A DNA stretch of 64,000 nt from Bacillus sp. BGMRC 2118 (GTDB taxonomy: Bacteria; Bacillota; Bacilli; Bacillales; SA4). The notes under the pieces were generated by a model that was not told the DNA's origin, did no database searches, and saw only the letters and a program-made list of their open reading frames with translations. Positions 40,599 through 49,561 of this stretch are shown one piece after another. How positions within the stretch are numbered: position 1 is the first letter of the stretch; every line of letters begins with the position of its first letter. The position numbers were made by a program, and so were the translations under genes. Location of the stretch: positions 34,291-98,290 of the forward strand of contig VTTJ01000012.1 of NCBI GenBank assembly GCA_008364785.1, written 5' to 3'.

Positions 40599-41618
40599 AT
40601 GAAGCATGAACCAGTTTTAGAAATAACAGGCTTGCGAACCTCCTTTATAACAGATGCAGGAGAGATACCTGCTGTAGACGGAATTGACCTTTACATAGGA
40701 AAAGGAGAGATAGTTGGAATAGTTGGAGAATCTGGTTGTGGAAAATCAGTTACTTCATTATCCATCATGGGACTTGTTCCAAAGCCACCGGGAAAAGTGG
40801 TAGATGGTGAGATATTATTTAAAGGCGAAAATTTGCGAACTGCATCTGAAAAGCGCATGTGTCAAATTAGAGGAAATGATATAGCGATGATTTTCCAAGA
40901 GCCGATGACGTCTCTAAATCCACTATTTACAATTGGTGATCAGTTAACAGAAGCCATTAAGCTACATGAAAAAATGAATAAAAAGGCTTTAAAGGAACGT
41001 GCTATTGAAATGTTAAAGTTAGTCGGATTACCTAGGGCTGAAGAGCTGATGGTTAACTATCCACACCAACTTTCTGGTGGAATGAGACAGCGGGTAATGA
41101 TTGCGATGGCGATGGCATGTAATCCTAGGCTTCTCATTGCAGATGAACCGACAACAGCCTTGGATGTAACAATTCAAGCTCAAATTTTACATTTAATGAA
41201 AGATTTAAATAAGAAAACTGATACCTCCATCATGCTGATTACTCATGATTTAGGTGTCGTAGCTGAAGTTTGTGACAGAGTGATCGTAATGTATGCTGGG
41301 AAGATTGTAGAAGAAGCGGATATTAAGACAATTTTTAAAAATCCAAAGCACCCGTATACAATGGGACTCATTCAATCTGTACCAGACATTCGTGAAAAGA
41401 AGCAGCGTCTCTACTCTATTCCAGGGAACGTACCTAGACCAGGATCGATCAAGCATGGATGCCGTTTTGCGGCAAGATGTGAGTATGCGTTTGACCGGTG
41501 CAGAATAGAAGACCCTGAACTTTATTCGTTACAAGAGAAGGGACATAGTGTCAGATGCTTCCTTCATGATGAAAAGGAGGGGGCAATTCATGACAGAAAC
41601 ACTGTTACAAGTTCGTGA
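40599..41618 (+). CDS. appD: Oligopeptide ABC transporter ATP-binding protein AppD-like
   Basis: A 339-residue oligopeptide/dipeptide transporter ATPase. Walker A is GESGCGKS (near 43), signature LSGGMRQR (near 153), Walker B LLIADEPTTALD, and the C-terminal oligopeptide domain has the cysteines of HGCRFAARCEYAFDRC. It starts the five-gene unit in the order D-F-A-B-C, which is the order of the B. subtilis app operon. GGGGTGATGT precedes ATG 40599. Its 3' end overlaps appF by 29 bp, so the two are translationally coupled. Confidence 0.85.
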   Translation: MKHEPVLEITGLRTSFITDAGEIPAVDGIDLYIGKGEIVGIVGESGCGKSVTSLSIMGLVPKPPGKVVDGEILFKGENLRTASEKRMCQIRGNDIAMIFQEPMTSLNPLFTIGDQLTEAIKLHEKMNKKALKERAIEMLKLVGLPRAEELMVNYPHQLSGGMRQRVMIAMAMACNPRLLIADEPTTALDVTIQAQILHLMKDLNKKTDTSIMLITHDLGVVAEVCDRVIVMYAGKIVEEADIKTIFKNPKHPYTMGLIQSVPDIREKKQRLYSIPGNVPRPGSIKHGCRFAARCEYAFDRCRIEDPELYSLQEKGHSVRCFLHDEKEGAIHDRNTVTSS

Positions 41619-42558
41619 TTTGAAAAAACACTTTCCGATTACCGGTGGAGTATTTGGTAAAAAGGTGGGCGATGTAAAGGCTGTAGATGGACTAACCTTT
41701 GAGGTAAGAAAAGGTGAGACGCTGGGGCTAGTAGGGGAAAGTGGCTGCGGAAAATCTACAACCGGAAGATTGCTTCTCAGGTTACTAGACCCATCAGAAG
41801 GGTCCGTAATTTTTGAAAATAAAGAGATTACGAGTCTATCAAAAGAAGAATTGCGACGTCTTCGTCGTGAGATGCAAATGGTGTTTCAGGATCCGTATGC
41901 GTCACTAAACCCAAGGCATACAGTAGAGAAAATATTGGAAGAGCCATTAATTGTTCACGGTATTGGGAATAAGGCTGAACGAAAAAAGAGAGTACAAGAA
42001 ATATTAGAAGTGGTTGGACTAAGTAGTTATCATGCTAACAGATACCCGCATCAATTTAGTGGCGGACAAAGACAACGGATCGGAATTGCAAGAGCATTAA
42101 TGACAAAACCGAAGCTTATCATTGCTGACGAACCGGTGTCTGCATTAGATGTATCCATCCAATCTCAAGTTCTGAATCTATTAGAAGATCTTCAAAATGA
42201 ATTTGGATTAACGTATATTTTTATCGCCCATGATTTAGGGGTGGTACGACATATAAGTGACCGTGTTGGTGTTATGTATTTAGGTAGAATCGTAGAACTT
42301 ACCACAAGTGAAAAGTTGTATGCTAAGCCTTTACATCCATATACAGAAGTACTTCTCTCAGCAGTACCAGTTCCGGATCCTGAATTGAGGAAGGAAGCTA
42401 CGCTGCTAGAAGGAGAAATACCAAGTCCATCAAATCCTCCAAAGGGATGCGCATTTCACACAAGATGTCAGTCATGTATGGACATTTGTAAACAATCAAG
42501 ACCAGAGTTAAAGGAAGTTGAAGAAGGGCACTTTGTTGCATGTCACTTATTTTCTTAA
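41590..42558 (+). CDS. appF: Oligopeptide ABC transporter ATP-binding protein AppF-like
   Basis: The second ATPase of the peptide importer, 322 residues. Walker A is GESGCGKST (near 54), signature FSGGQRQRIG (near 155), Walker B LIIADEPVSALD, with the C-terminal oligopeptide domain (GCAFHTRCQSCMDIC). ATG 41590 follows AAAAGGAGGGGG and overlaps the end of appD; a frame start at 41548 has no site. It pairs with AppD to power the AppB-AppC channel. Confidence 0.87.
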   Translation: MTETLLQVRDLKKHFPITGGVFGKKVGDVKAVDGLTFEVRKGETLGLVGESGCGKSTTGRLLLRLLDPSEGSVIFENKEITSLSKEELRRLRREMQMVFQDPYASLNPRHTVEKILEEPLIVHGIGNKAERKKRVQEILEVVGLSSYHANRYPHQFSGGQRQRIGIARALMTKPKLIIADEPVSALDVSIQSQVLNLLEDLQNEFGLTYIFIAHDLGVVRHISDRVGVMYLGRIVELTTSEKLYAKPLHPYTEVLLSAVPVPDPELRKEATLLEGEIPSPSNPPKGCAFHTRCQSCMDICKQSRPELKEVEEGHFVACHLFS

Positions 42559-42631
42559 GAACATGTAGCATTTCTAATAAGAAAAATTATGTTCAATCGC
42601 CAGTTGAACAACATGGGGGGAAACATTTAGG

Positions 42632-44275
42632 ATGAGTAAAAAACTATGGTTAGCCATGCTGATGGCATTCATGCTAGTTTTAGGTCTAGCAGCCTGCAGC
42701 GGCGGAGAAGAAGCAACAAATGAAAAAGATCCGAAATCAGAAAATACTGATGACGGCAATAAAGACGGTGAAAAGGAAGAATCAAAAAATGAAACATTAG
42801 TATTTGGTCGTGGAGGAGATTCAGTATCTCTTGATCCAATTGCCGTTACAGATGGCGAAAGCTTAAAAGTAACGAAAAATGTATTCGATACGCTAGTTGA
42901 TTTTGGTCAACAAGATGTTGAGATTCATCCAGCACTTGCAACAGAGTGGGATGTTTCTGAAGATGGTTTAGTTTACACATTCAAGCTTCGTGAAGGTGTA
43001 AAATTCCATGACGGAACAGACTTCAATGCTGATGCAGTAGTGTTCAACTTTGAACGTTGGGCAGGAGGAGATAAGGAATCCTTCTACTATTATGGTTCAA
43101 TGTTTGGTGGATACGGTGATGATGAAAAGCATGTCATTAAAGAAGTAAAAGCTGTTGATCCATTAACAGTTCAGTTTACGTTAAAGAAGCCTCTAACACC
43201 ATTCTTAAAGAACTTAGCGATGTCTCCATTTGGTATTGCAAGTCCTGAAGCTGTGAAGAAGCACGGTGACAAGTTTGGTGAAAACCCAGTTGGTACGGGT
43301 CCATTCGTATTCGTAGAGTGGAAGCGTAATGAACGTATTGTCGTTGAGAAGAATCCGAACTACTGGAAAGAAGGATTTCCAAAGTTAGGGAAAGTAATTT
43401 TCGTTACAATTCCTGATAATACAGCTCGTCTAAATGCACTATTAAGTGGAGAAATTCACTTAGCTGATGGATTAAATAATACAGACAAAGGGCAGTTAGA
43501 AGGTAACAGTAACCTTGCAGCAATTAACCGTCCTCCAATGAACGTAGGTTACCTTGGTTTAACAAACACAAGAGGTCCTTTAAAGGATGTAAAGGTTCGT
43601 CAAGCGCTGAACTATGCTGTAAATAAGCAAGAAATCATTGACGCGTTCTTCGCAGGTCAAGCAGATCCAGCGATTAACCCAATGCCAAGTTCAATCGAAG
43701 GATTCAATAGCGATGTAAAGGATTATGAATTCGATCCTGAAAAAGCAAAGGCACTTCTTGCTGAAGCTGGATATCCAGATGGATTTGAAATGGATTTATG
43801 GGCTGTTCCAATTCCACGTCCATACATGCCAGAAGGACAAAAGACTGCTGAAATCCTTCAAGCACAATTTGCAAAAATTGGTGTTAAAGCAAATATTGTA
43901 AGCTTTGAATGGGCTACTTACTTAGATAAAGCTCGTCAAGGTGAAGCAGATGCATTCCTATTAGGTTGGACAGGTGATAATGGAGATGCAGATAACTTCC
44001 TAAACGTATTACTAAGCGGTGACAAAATCGATAGTAATAACTACGCTCGCTACAATAACGCAGAAGTAACAAAGCTTCTTGCTGATGCTCAATCAGAATT
44101 AGATCTGAAAAAGCGTGAGGAAATGTATCACAAAGCACAAGAAATCATCAAAGAAGAAGCTCCATGGGTTCCACTATTCCACACTACTCCACTACTTGGA
44201 AGTGTTGCAAACCTAGAAGGCTTCTACCCGCATCCAACTGGATCTGACAAACTAGACACAGTTGAATTCAAATAA
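42632..44275 (+). CDS. appA: Oligopeptide-binding lipoprotein AppA-like
   Basis: A 547-residue extracellular solute-binding protein (family 5). The signal peptide ends in the lipobox LAAC with Cys22 as the lipid site. An acidic, lysine-rich linker (about 23-55) precedes the binding domain, which starts TLVFGRGGDSVSLDP. Codon use shifts to CCA, CGT and AAC, which fits high expression. Two strong hairpins without T runs follow it and could protect its message from decay. Substrates are probably oligopeptides; the exact range is unknown. Confidence 0.87.
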   Translation: MSKKLWLAMLMAFMLVLGLAACSGGEEATNEKDPKSENTDDGNKDGEKEESKNETLVFGRGGDSVSLDPIAVTDGESLKVTKNVFDTLVDFGQQDVEIHPALATEWDVSEDGLVYTFKLREGVKFHDGTDFNADAVVFNFERWAGGDKESFYYYGSMFGGYGDDEKHVIKEVKAVDPLTVQFTLKKPLTPFLKNLAMSPFGIASPEAVKKHGDKFGENPVGTGPFVFVEWKRNERIVVEKNPNYWKEGFPKLGKVIFVTIPDNTARLNALLSGEIHLADGLNNTDKGQLEGNSNLAAINRPPMNVGYLGLTNTRGPLKDVKVRQALNYAVNKQEIIDAFFAGQADPAINPMPSSIEGFNSDVKDYEFDPEKAKALLAEAGYPDGFEMDLWAVPIPRPYMPEGQKTAEILQAQFAKIGVKANIVSFEWATYLDKARQGEADAFLLGWTGDNGDADNFLNVLLSGDKIDSNNYARYNNAEVTKLLADAQSELDLKKREEMYHKAQEIIKEEAPWVPLFHTTPLLGSVANLEGFYPHPTGSDKLDTVEFK

Positions 44276-44297
44276 ACCACTTTATCACACTAATGTA

Positions 44298-44319
44298 GTG
44301 GGGGCCAGTCCCCCGGCAC
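44298..44319 (+). repeat. Intra-operon hairpin 1 between appA and appB
   Basis: GGGGGCC and the following CCCCCGG form a GC-rich stem-loop (GTGGGGG...CCCCCGGCAC). There is no T run, so it is unlikely to be a full terminator. Confidence 0.6.
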
Positions 44320-44341
44320 TGTAAAGGGATAAAGGGTGTTG

Positions 44342-44373
44342 AGAGAAAGGGGAGTCTAGACTCCCCTTTCTCT
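44342..44373 (+). repeat. Intra-operon perfect 32-bp palindrome between appA and appB
   Basis: AGAGAAAGGGGAGTCT and its exact complement meet at the centre (44357/44358), so the whole 32 bp is a perfect palindrome. It lies 32 bp before appB and is followed by CACTT-like sequence without a T run. It probably works as an RNA stabiliser or weak attenuator. Confidence 0.75.
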
Positions 44374-44404
44374 ACTTAACTAATTAGAAAGAGGTGACTC
44401 TCAT

Positions 44405-45409
44405 ATGTTCGCCTATACAATTAGAAGGCTATTACTCTTAATACCGGTTCTACTGGGAATGTCACTGATCGTCTTTTTTATGATTCGTGCAATACCAGGT
44501 AATCCGGCACAAGTAATATTAGGACAACTCGCAACAGCTGAAGCCATTGAGAGTTTGACAAAGCAGCTAGGTTTAGACCAGCCATGGCATATCCAGTATT
44601 TTAATTACTTAGGTGATATTCTTCGAGGAGATCTTGGAGAATCACTTCGTACAAAAGTTCCGGTAACTGAAGAAATTTGGCCATACTTGGCGGCGACAAT
44701 TGAACTGGCGTTAGCTGCGATGCTGATTGCTGTTTTAATTGGTGTCAATGCGGGGATTATCAGTGCTTGGTTCCAAAAGTCATGGTTTGACTATGCTGCA
44801 ATGGTACTTGCTCTAGTAGGTGTTTCTATGCCAATCTTCTGGCTAGGATTAATGGAGCAGTGGATTTTCTCATTAGAGCTGGGCTGGCTTCCGACATCAG
44901 GTCGTGAATCTGTCATGAATCCAGTTACTCCTGTCACACACCTATTTGTTATCGATACAATCATTCAAGGTGATACAGAAAATCTGGTGACTGTTCTTAA
45001 GCACTTAATTATGCCGAGTGTAGCATTAGCGACAATTCCAATGGCAATCATTGCCCGTATTACAAGATCAAGCATGCTAGAGGTTATGCGATCAGATTAT
45101 ATCCGTACAGCACGTGCAAAGGGTATGAAAATGTTCTGGGTTGTATACAAGCATTCTCTGAAAAATGCCATCATTCCTGTATTAACCGTTATTGGTCTAC
45201 AAACAGGATTATTACTAGGAGGGGCCATTTTAACAGAAACTATCTTCAGTTGGCCGGGAATTGGTAGATATATTTACGAAGCAATTGGTTACCGTGATTA
45301 TCCGGTTATCCAATCAGGAATCTTAATTATTGCGACCATATTCGTATTAATCAACTTAATCGTTGATTTATTGTATGCATTAGTCGATCCGCGTATTAAA
45401 TACTCGTAA
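44405..45409 (+). CDS. appB: Oligopeptide ABC transporter permease AppB-like
   Basis: A 334-residue permease with six transmembrane segments. The N-terminal helix MFAYTIRRLLLLIPVLLGMS is typical of DppB/OppB. The EAA-type loop (RSDYIRTARAKGMKMFWVVY) docks with the ATPase. GAGGTGACTC precedes ATG 44405. The 14-bp gap to appC shows they are co-transcribed. It lies after the two hairpins that follow appA, so its level may be lower than that of the binding protein. Confidence 0.87.
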   Translation: MFAYTIRRLLLLIPVLLGMSLIVFFMIRAIPGNPAQVILGQLATAEAIESLTKQLGLDQPWHIQYFNYLGDILRGDLGESLRTKVPVTEEIWPYLAATIELALAAMLIAVLIGVNAGIISAWFQKSWFDYAAMVLALVGVSMPIFWLGLMEQWIFSLELGWLPTSGRESVMNPVTPVTHLFVIDTIIQGDTENLVTVLKHLIMPSVALATIPMAIIARITRSSMLEVMRSDYIRTARAKGMKMFWVVYKHSLKNAIIPVLTVIGLQTGLLLGGAILTETIFSWPGIGRYIYEAIGYRDYPVIQSGILIIATIFVLINLIVDLLYALVDPRIKYS

Positions 45410-45423
45410 AGGAGGGACAACAA

Positions 45424-46320
45424 GTGGCTGAATTAGTAAGAAATGACGTCAATATACAAATGGAGCAACAAGATGAAGTAATCTCCCCGTGGAAAGAAGC
45501 CTGGAGAAGCTTTAGAAAAAATAAGCTCGCTGTCGTTGGGACGATTATTATTCTATTGTTTATTGCTATGGCTCTTGCTGCACCCCTCATTGCACCTGAG
45601 GGAATTAACGAACAGAAACTTGGTGAAAGACTACAAGCACCTTCTAGCGAACACTGGCTGGGAACGGATGACTTTGGGAGAGATATACTAAGCCGTATCA
45701 TCTATGGTGCACGTATATCACTTACGGTTGGATTTTTCGCAGTTCTAGGATCAGTGATCGTAGGGTGTCTGCTAGGTGTTATTGCCGGCTATTATGGTAA
45801 ATGGGTAGACGGTATTATATCGAGGATTTTTGATATTATGCTAGCGTTTCCTAGTATTCTACTAGCAATTGCCGTTGTAGCAGTACTCGGGCCCTCATTA
45901 CGTAATGCACTTATCGCGATTGCCATCATTAATATTCCAAACTTCGGACGCTTAATTCGATCAAAAGTATTAAGTGTTAAACAAGAAGAATATGTGTTAG
46001 CTGCAAAAGCGATTGGAATGAAGGATGCACGAATATTATTTCAACACATCTTACCAAACAGTATGTCTCCAATTATAGTTCAAGGTACACTTGCAGTTGC
46101 TGCTGCAATTATTGAATGTGCAGCACTAGGATTTTTAGGATTGGGTGCAGAGGCACCACAGCCTGAATGGGGTAAAATGTTATCAGATTCTAGAAAATAT
46201 ATCACACAGGCTCCATGGACCATGATTTTCCCTGGGCTTGCCATTATGCTAACCGTATTAGGATTTAATCTAATGGGTGACGGCTTGCGGGATGCACTTG
46301 ATCCAAAGATGAAAGAATAG
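45424..46320 (+). CDS. appC: Oligopeptide ABC transporter permease AppC-like
   Basis: A 298-residue permease partner of AppB. It has a cytoplasmic N terminus (SPWKEAWRSFRKNKLAVVG), six transmembrane segments, the LGTDDFGRDILSRIIYGAR loop seen in OppC/DppC, and an EAA loop (EYVLAAKAIGMKDARI). The start is GTG 45424 with GGAGGG 6 nt before. It ends the operon; a shortened mobile repeat begins 9 bp after its stop, and no separate terminator is visible between them. Confidence 0.87.
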   Translation: MAELVRNDVNIQMEQQDEVISPWKEAWRSFRKNKLAVVGTIIILLFIAMALAAPLIAPEGINEQKLGERLQAPSSEHWLGTDDFGRDILSRIIYGARISLTVGFFAVLGSVIVGCLLGVIAGYYGKWVDGIISRIFDIMLAFPSILLAIAVVAVLGPSLRNALIAIAIINIPNFGRLIRSKVLSVKQEEYVLAAKAIGMKDARILFQHILPNSMSPIIVQGTLAVAAAIIECAALGFLGLGAEAPQPEWGKMLSDSRKYITQAPWTMIFPGLAIMLTVLGFNLMGDGLRDALDPKMKE

Positions 46321-46329
46321 AAGAAACAA

Positions 46330-46468
46330 GGCTCTTCTCTAAAACTTTCTTGCTTTAAGTACAATTATTCTGTGTGTGTAACCAGTTTTAGAAGCAAACC
46401 TGAGGTTGAATAAAGAGCAACTTTCTTTCTAAATACTAGGGTAGCAAACAATCTATACGAAAACAGCA
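46330..46468. mobile_element. ISL3-like element, internally deleted copy D (139 bp)
   Basis: It starts GGCTCTTCTCTAAAACTTTC and ends CAATCTATACGAAAACAGC, with about 45 bp missing from the right half compared with copies A and C. The flanks AGAAACAA and AAAAACAA differ by one base with a 1-bp offset. It follows appC directly and may provide or replace its terminator. Confidence 0.75.
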
Positions 46469-46476
46469 AAAAAACA

Positions 46477-46508
46477 AAGACCCATTCTTCGCGAATAGGT
46501 CTTTTCTT
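46477..46508. terminator. Terminator after the alpha/beta hydrolase gene
   Basis: AAAGACCCATTC and GAATAGGTCTTT pair with one mismatch. On the minus strand the stem is followed by a run of T. Confidence 0.8.
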
Positions 46509-46513
46509 TTACT

Positions 46514-47338
46514 CTAGACAAAATTCCGAACTGCTTCCATCACTTCCTCCGGTTTTTCCACTACGGTCCAATGTCCACAGTTTTCAATTATTTTCAATGT
46601 CGCTTGTGGAATGAAGGTCATAAGCAGCTCATCTAATGCTTGAGGTGTAATTAAATCATGATCTCCCTGGATAACTAAAATGGGCACATGTGTAATTCGG
46701 TTGAGTTGCTGACGTATATCATAATTACGGCTAATATCACCACCGATTACACTGTTCACAACAGGATTGCTCTTAGTTTTTGTCTTTTTATGCAATACTT
46801 CTTGTGAATAGACATAATAAGGGTCAAGTATGTTGAATATCTCTTTTAACTCAATTTCACCTGCTTGAAATTGTTTTGACAGTTGTTCAATCTTCAGTTT
46901 ATCTTCAGTAGATAGTCGATTTTGAAGCTCGTTGCCAAATACCGTATATCCCTCACTACTAGCTCCAACAGCTGCTGTCAGGATGATTTTATGAACATTT
47001 TCAGGATAAGCTGTCGCATATAATAATGCGAGCATACTACCCCATGACTCACCGAATAATGTCAGTTTCTTAATACCAAGCTTCCCGCGCAATTCCTCAA
47101 GTGTTAAAACTTCTTCATTCATTGAATAATGTGTTGAATCTTCTAAAGCAGAAGACTTCCCGCATCCCTTTTGATCGTAGAATATAAGCTCATTATGATT
47201 CGATAACTGTTCGATATGTGGTAAGAAAAAACCATGCTCACCACCTGGTCCACCATGTAAAAATACAATTGGTTCGCCATGACCAAGTTTTTTAATATAG
47301 ATAGATGATTTTCTTATTTGTAAGAAGTGTTCGCTCAT
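46514..47338 (-). CDS. Alpha/beta hydrolase, proline iminopeptidase-like
   Basis: A 274-residue alpha/beta hydrolase. HGGPGG (near residue 29) is the oxyanion motif of the proline iminopeptidase group, GESWGS (near 96) holds the nucleophilic serine, GDHD (near 223) the acid, and ENCGHW (near 251) the histidine. Proline iminopeptidases cut N-terminal proline from peptides, which would suit the neighbouring peptide importer, but the specificity is inferred. GGGGGACAAACA precedes the ATG. It is convergent with the app operon. Confidence 0.83.
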   Translation of the reverse strand: MSEHFLQIRKSSIYIKKLGHGEPIVFLHGGPGGEHGFFLPHIEQLSNHNELIFYDQKGCGKSSALEDSTHYSMNEEVLTLEELRGKLGIKKLTLFGESWGSMLALLYATAYPENVHKIILTAAVGASSEGYTVFGNELQNRLSTEDKLKIEQLSKQFQAGEIELKEIFNILDPYYVYSQEVLHKKTKTKSNPVVNSVIGGDISRNYDIRQQLNRITHVPILVIQGDHDLITPQALDELLMTFIPQATLKIIENCGHWTVVEKPEEVMEAVRNFV

Positions 47339-47445
47339 TGTTTGTCCCCCATATCCAGTTTATTCCATGTTAGCATACTATTCAGAAAACAGGATGAATA
47401 GTAATACCATCTAATACAAATAATGAGCAAAAAAGGAAAATGTAG

Positions 47446-48312
47446 ATGAAATCATTTATTCTTACGTTAGCTATGTGCCTGATAACAGGCTGCAATTTTC
47501 TAGGAGGAGAAATGGAAAGAAGTACATGGATATGGGATGTCCGCGTAATGGAGAACCGGGAAGCGGAAGTTGTGAATGAACTGATAGAAAACAAAATAAC
47601 GACCGTATACATTTTCTATTCCGAGGAACTAAATCAAACCATGTACAAGAAGTTTATGACTCTTGCACATTCAGAGGATATTAAAGTAGAAGCTCTTGGT
47701 GGGGAAAGAGTTTGGGGGCTAAAGAAGTATGAGCATGAAGGATTAGACTTCATACAAAGTGTCGTAAGCTTTAATCAAGAAGCAGGAGAAGAAGAGAAGT
47801 TTGATGCCATCCACTTAGATATTGAACCTTATTTAGTAGAAGAATGGGAAAAAGATAAAACGAAGGTGCTAGAAAGTTGGTATCAAAATTCCTTATCCTA
47901 TATCAGCCTTTCTAAAGAGAATGGAATAGTTATAAACTGTGACCTGCCGTTTTGGCTAGATAGCAACGATGTTATAGAAGCGCAGCCCCAAAGCCTTAAA
48001 AAACCGTTGTATGAATTGTTCATTGATGCATTTGACGGAGTTAATCTAATGTCCTATCGAAATACAGTCGAAGGAGAAAATAGTATTACTGATCTTTCTA
48101 ATACGGAGCTTACCTATGCTGAAAAAGAGGGGAAGCAAGTTGGAATTGCTGTCGATTTATTACCGAGTGATATAGATTATACAACTTTTTATCACTTAAC
48201 TAGGGAAGACCTAGAGCAATCGATCTCTATGTTGCATGATTATTATCGTAATCATTCATCATACAATGGAGTGGCAATACATGATTTTGAACATCTCAAA
48301 CAAAAAAGGTAA
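47446..48312 (+). CDS. Lipoprotein of unknown function, TIM-barrel glycosidase-like
   Basis: A 288-residue protein with a short signal peptide ending in LITGC (Cys16), so it is probably lipid-anchored. The mature part has alternating strands and helices with FDAIHLDIEPYL near residue 124, a D-x-E pattern seen in barrel glycoside hydrolases, and DGVNLMSYRNT near 205. I do not recognise the family, and no substrate can be given. AAAAGGAAA precedes the ATG. It stands alone between the hydrolase and tatA. Confidence 0.65.
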   Translation: MKSFILTLAMCLITGCNFLGGEMERSTWIWDVRVMENREAEVVNELIENKITTVYIFYSEELNQTMYKKFMTLAHSEDIKVEALGGERVWGLKKYEHEGLDFIQSVVSFNQEAGEEEKFDAIHLDIEPYLVEEWEKDKTKVLESWYQNSLSYISLSKENGIVINCDLPFWLDSNDVIEAQPQSLKKPLYELFIDAFDGVNLMSYRNTVEGENSITDLSNTELTYAEKEGKQVGIAVDLLPSDIDYTTFYHLTREDLEQSISMLHDYYRNHSSYNGVAIHDFEHLKQKR

Positions 48313-48342
48313 ATTTAGAGTGGAATTTTTTGACTAGCTTGT

Positions 48343-48348
48343 TATAAT
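48343..48348 (+). promoter_or_regulatory. Extended -10 element upstream of tatA
   Basis: TATAAT at 48343-48348 is preceded by TG one base upstream (TGTTATAAT), the form of an extended -10 promoter. The tatA start is 50 bp downstream. Confidence 0.5.
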
Positions 48349-48397
48349 GGAGTGTAGTACAAAGAACCATATTCCAAAATGTATAGGGTGAATAATA

Positions 48398-48571
48398 ATG
48401 AACTTAGGATTTGGTGAAATCGCGTTAATCGTATTTGTTGCACTATTACTGTTCGGACCGAAAAAGCTTCCAGAACTAGGTAAAGCAGCAGGGAATACTT
48501 TAAGAGAATTCAAAAAGGCAACGAAAGGAATTCTTGAGGACGAGGAAGACGTAAAGAAGTCAAGCAAATAA
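48398..48571 (+). CDS. tatA: Twin-arginine translocase subunit TatA
   Basis: A 57-residue protein: short N terminus NLGFGEIA, one hydrophobic helix (LIVFVALLLFGPKKLPELG with the FGPKKLPELG hinge), an amphipathic helix (KAAGNTLREFKKATKG), and a charged tail. This is the classic TatA/E layout for export of folded proteins. No tatC is nearby, so it works with a partner elsewhere, as TatAy or TatAc types do in B. subtilis. The ribosome binding site is weak (AGGGTG). The gene is easily missed because of its size. Confidence 0.9.
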   Translation: MNLGFGEIALIVFVALLLFGPKKLPELGKAAGNTLREFKKATKGILEDEEDVKKSSK

Positions 48572-48586
48572 GTGAATATATGTAAT

Positions 48587-48622
48587 AAGGGTGTAGTCTT
48601 TTCATGCACCCTTTTATTTTTA
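48587..48622 (+). terminator. Terminator after tatA
   Basis: AAGGGTG and CACCCTT pair around a 13-nt loop and run into TTATTTTT. Confidence 0.75.
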
Positions 48623-48696
48623 ATCTAGGTTGTATTCGTATAAATAACCATTGTACGAAACGGGCCTTAATCTAAGAAAGTATGAGGTTATGAAAC

Positions 48697-49521
48697 ATGT
48701 TATGGACAATATTTGTAGCATTTGTATTAGGACTCGTTGAAGGATTAACAGAGTTCGCGCCTGTCTCATCAACAGGACATATGATTATTGTAGATGATTT
48801 ATGGCTTCAATCACGAGAATTATATGGACCAGAGGTAGCCAATACGTTTAAGGTTGTCATTCAGCTAGGATCAATTCTAGCGGTAGTTATTGTATTTTGG
48901 AAGCGTCTATTGAGCCTCATTCCCTTCGTCAAAACAGGAGGCAATATACAGAAGCAAAAGCTCAGCTTAACAAAAGTAATTGTAGGTTTATTACCTGCAA
49001 TGGTACTAGGGTTACTATTTGATGATTTCATTGATGAGCATCTATTTACGGCGAATACTGTAATTCTTGGTTTATTCGTTGGGGCATTATTAATGATTGC
49101 AGCAGATAAGTTTAGACCTAAGAAATATACAGCTGAAACTGTAGATCAAATTACATACAAGCAAGCTCTTATCGTTGGTCTTTTCCAATGTATTGCATTA
49201 TGGCCAGGGTTTTCCCGTTCAGGTTCTACCATGTCAGGGGGCGTATTGCTAGGGCTTAGTCACCGTGCAGCAGCCGATTTTACATTTATCATGGCAGTAC
49301 CGATTATGGCAGGAGCAAGCTTCATTTCTTTAATGAATAACTGGGAGCATTTCTCAGTGGAGACCATTCCATTCCTAGCAGTAGGATTCATTAGTGCATT
49401 TATCGTATCTATCATTTCAATTAAGTTCTTCTTAGAGTTAATTGATAAAATTAAGTTAACACCGTTTGCCATTTATCGCATCGTGTTAGCAGCGATTTTA
49501 TTCTTTGTATTTATCGTTTAA
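48697..49521 (+). CDS. uppP: Undecaprenyl-diphosphatase UppP
   Basis: A 274-residue membrane enzyme with about eight helices that recycles undecaprenyl pyrophosphate for cell-wall synthesis and gives bacitracin resistance. The two active-site loops are GLVEGLTEFAPVSSTGH (near residue 12, with the catalytic glutamates and serines) and PGFSRSGSTMSGG (near 170). The length is as usual for UppP/BacA. The ATG at 48697 follows a weak site (ATGAGGTT). It ends at a strong terminator shared with the next gene. Confidence 0.93.
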   Translation: MLWTIFVAFVLGLVEGLTEFAPVSSTGHMIIVDDLWLQSRELYGPEVANTFKVVIQLGSILAVVIVFWKRLLSLIPFVKTGGNIQKQKLSLTKVIVGLLPAMVLGLLFDDFIDEHLFTANTVILGLFVGALLMIAADKFRPKKYTAETVDQITYKQALIVGLFQCIALWPGFSRSGSTMSGGVLLGLSHRAAADFTFIMAVPIMAGASFISLMNNWEHFSVETIPFLAVGFISAFIVSIISIKFFLELIDKIKLTPFAIYRIVLAAILFFVFIV

Positions 49522-49523
49522 TC

Positions 49524-49559
49524 AAAAGGCCACAGTTCACTGTTGAACTGTGGCCTTTT
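49524..49559. terminator. Bidirectional terminator of uppP and the exporter-like gene
   Basis: AAAAGGCCACAGTTCA and TGAACTGTGGCCTTTT form a perfect 16-bp stem with a 4-nt loop. Confidence 0.9.
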
Positions 49560-49561
49560 CT

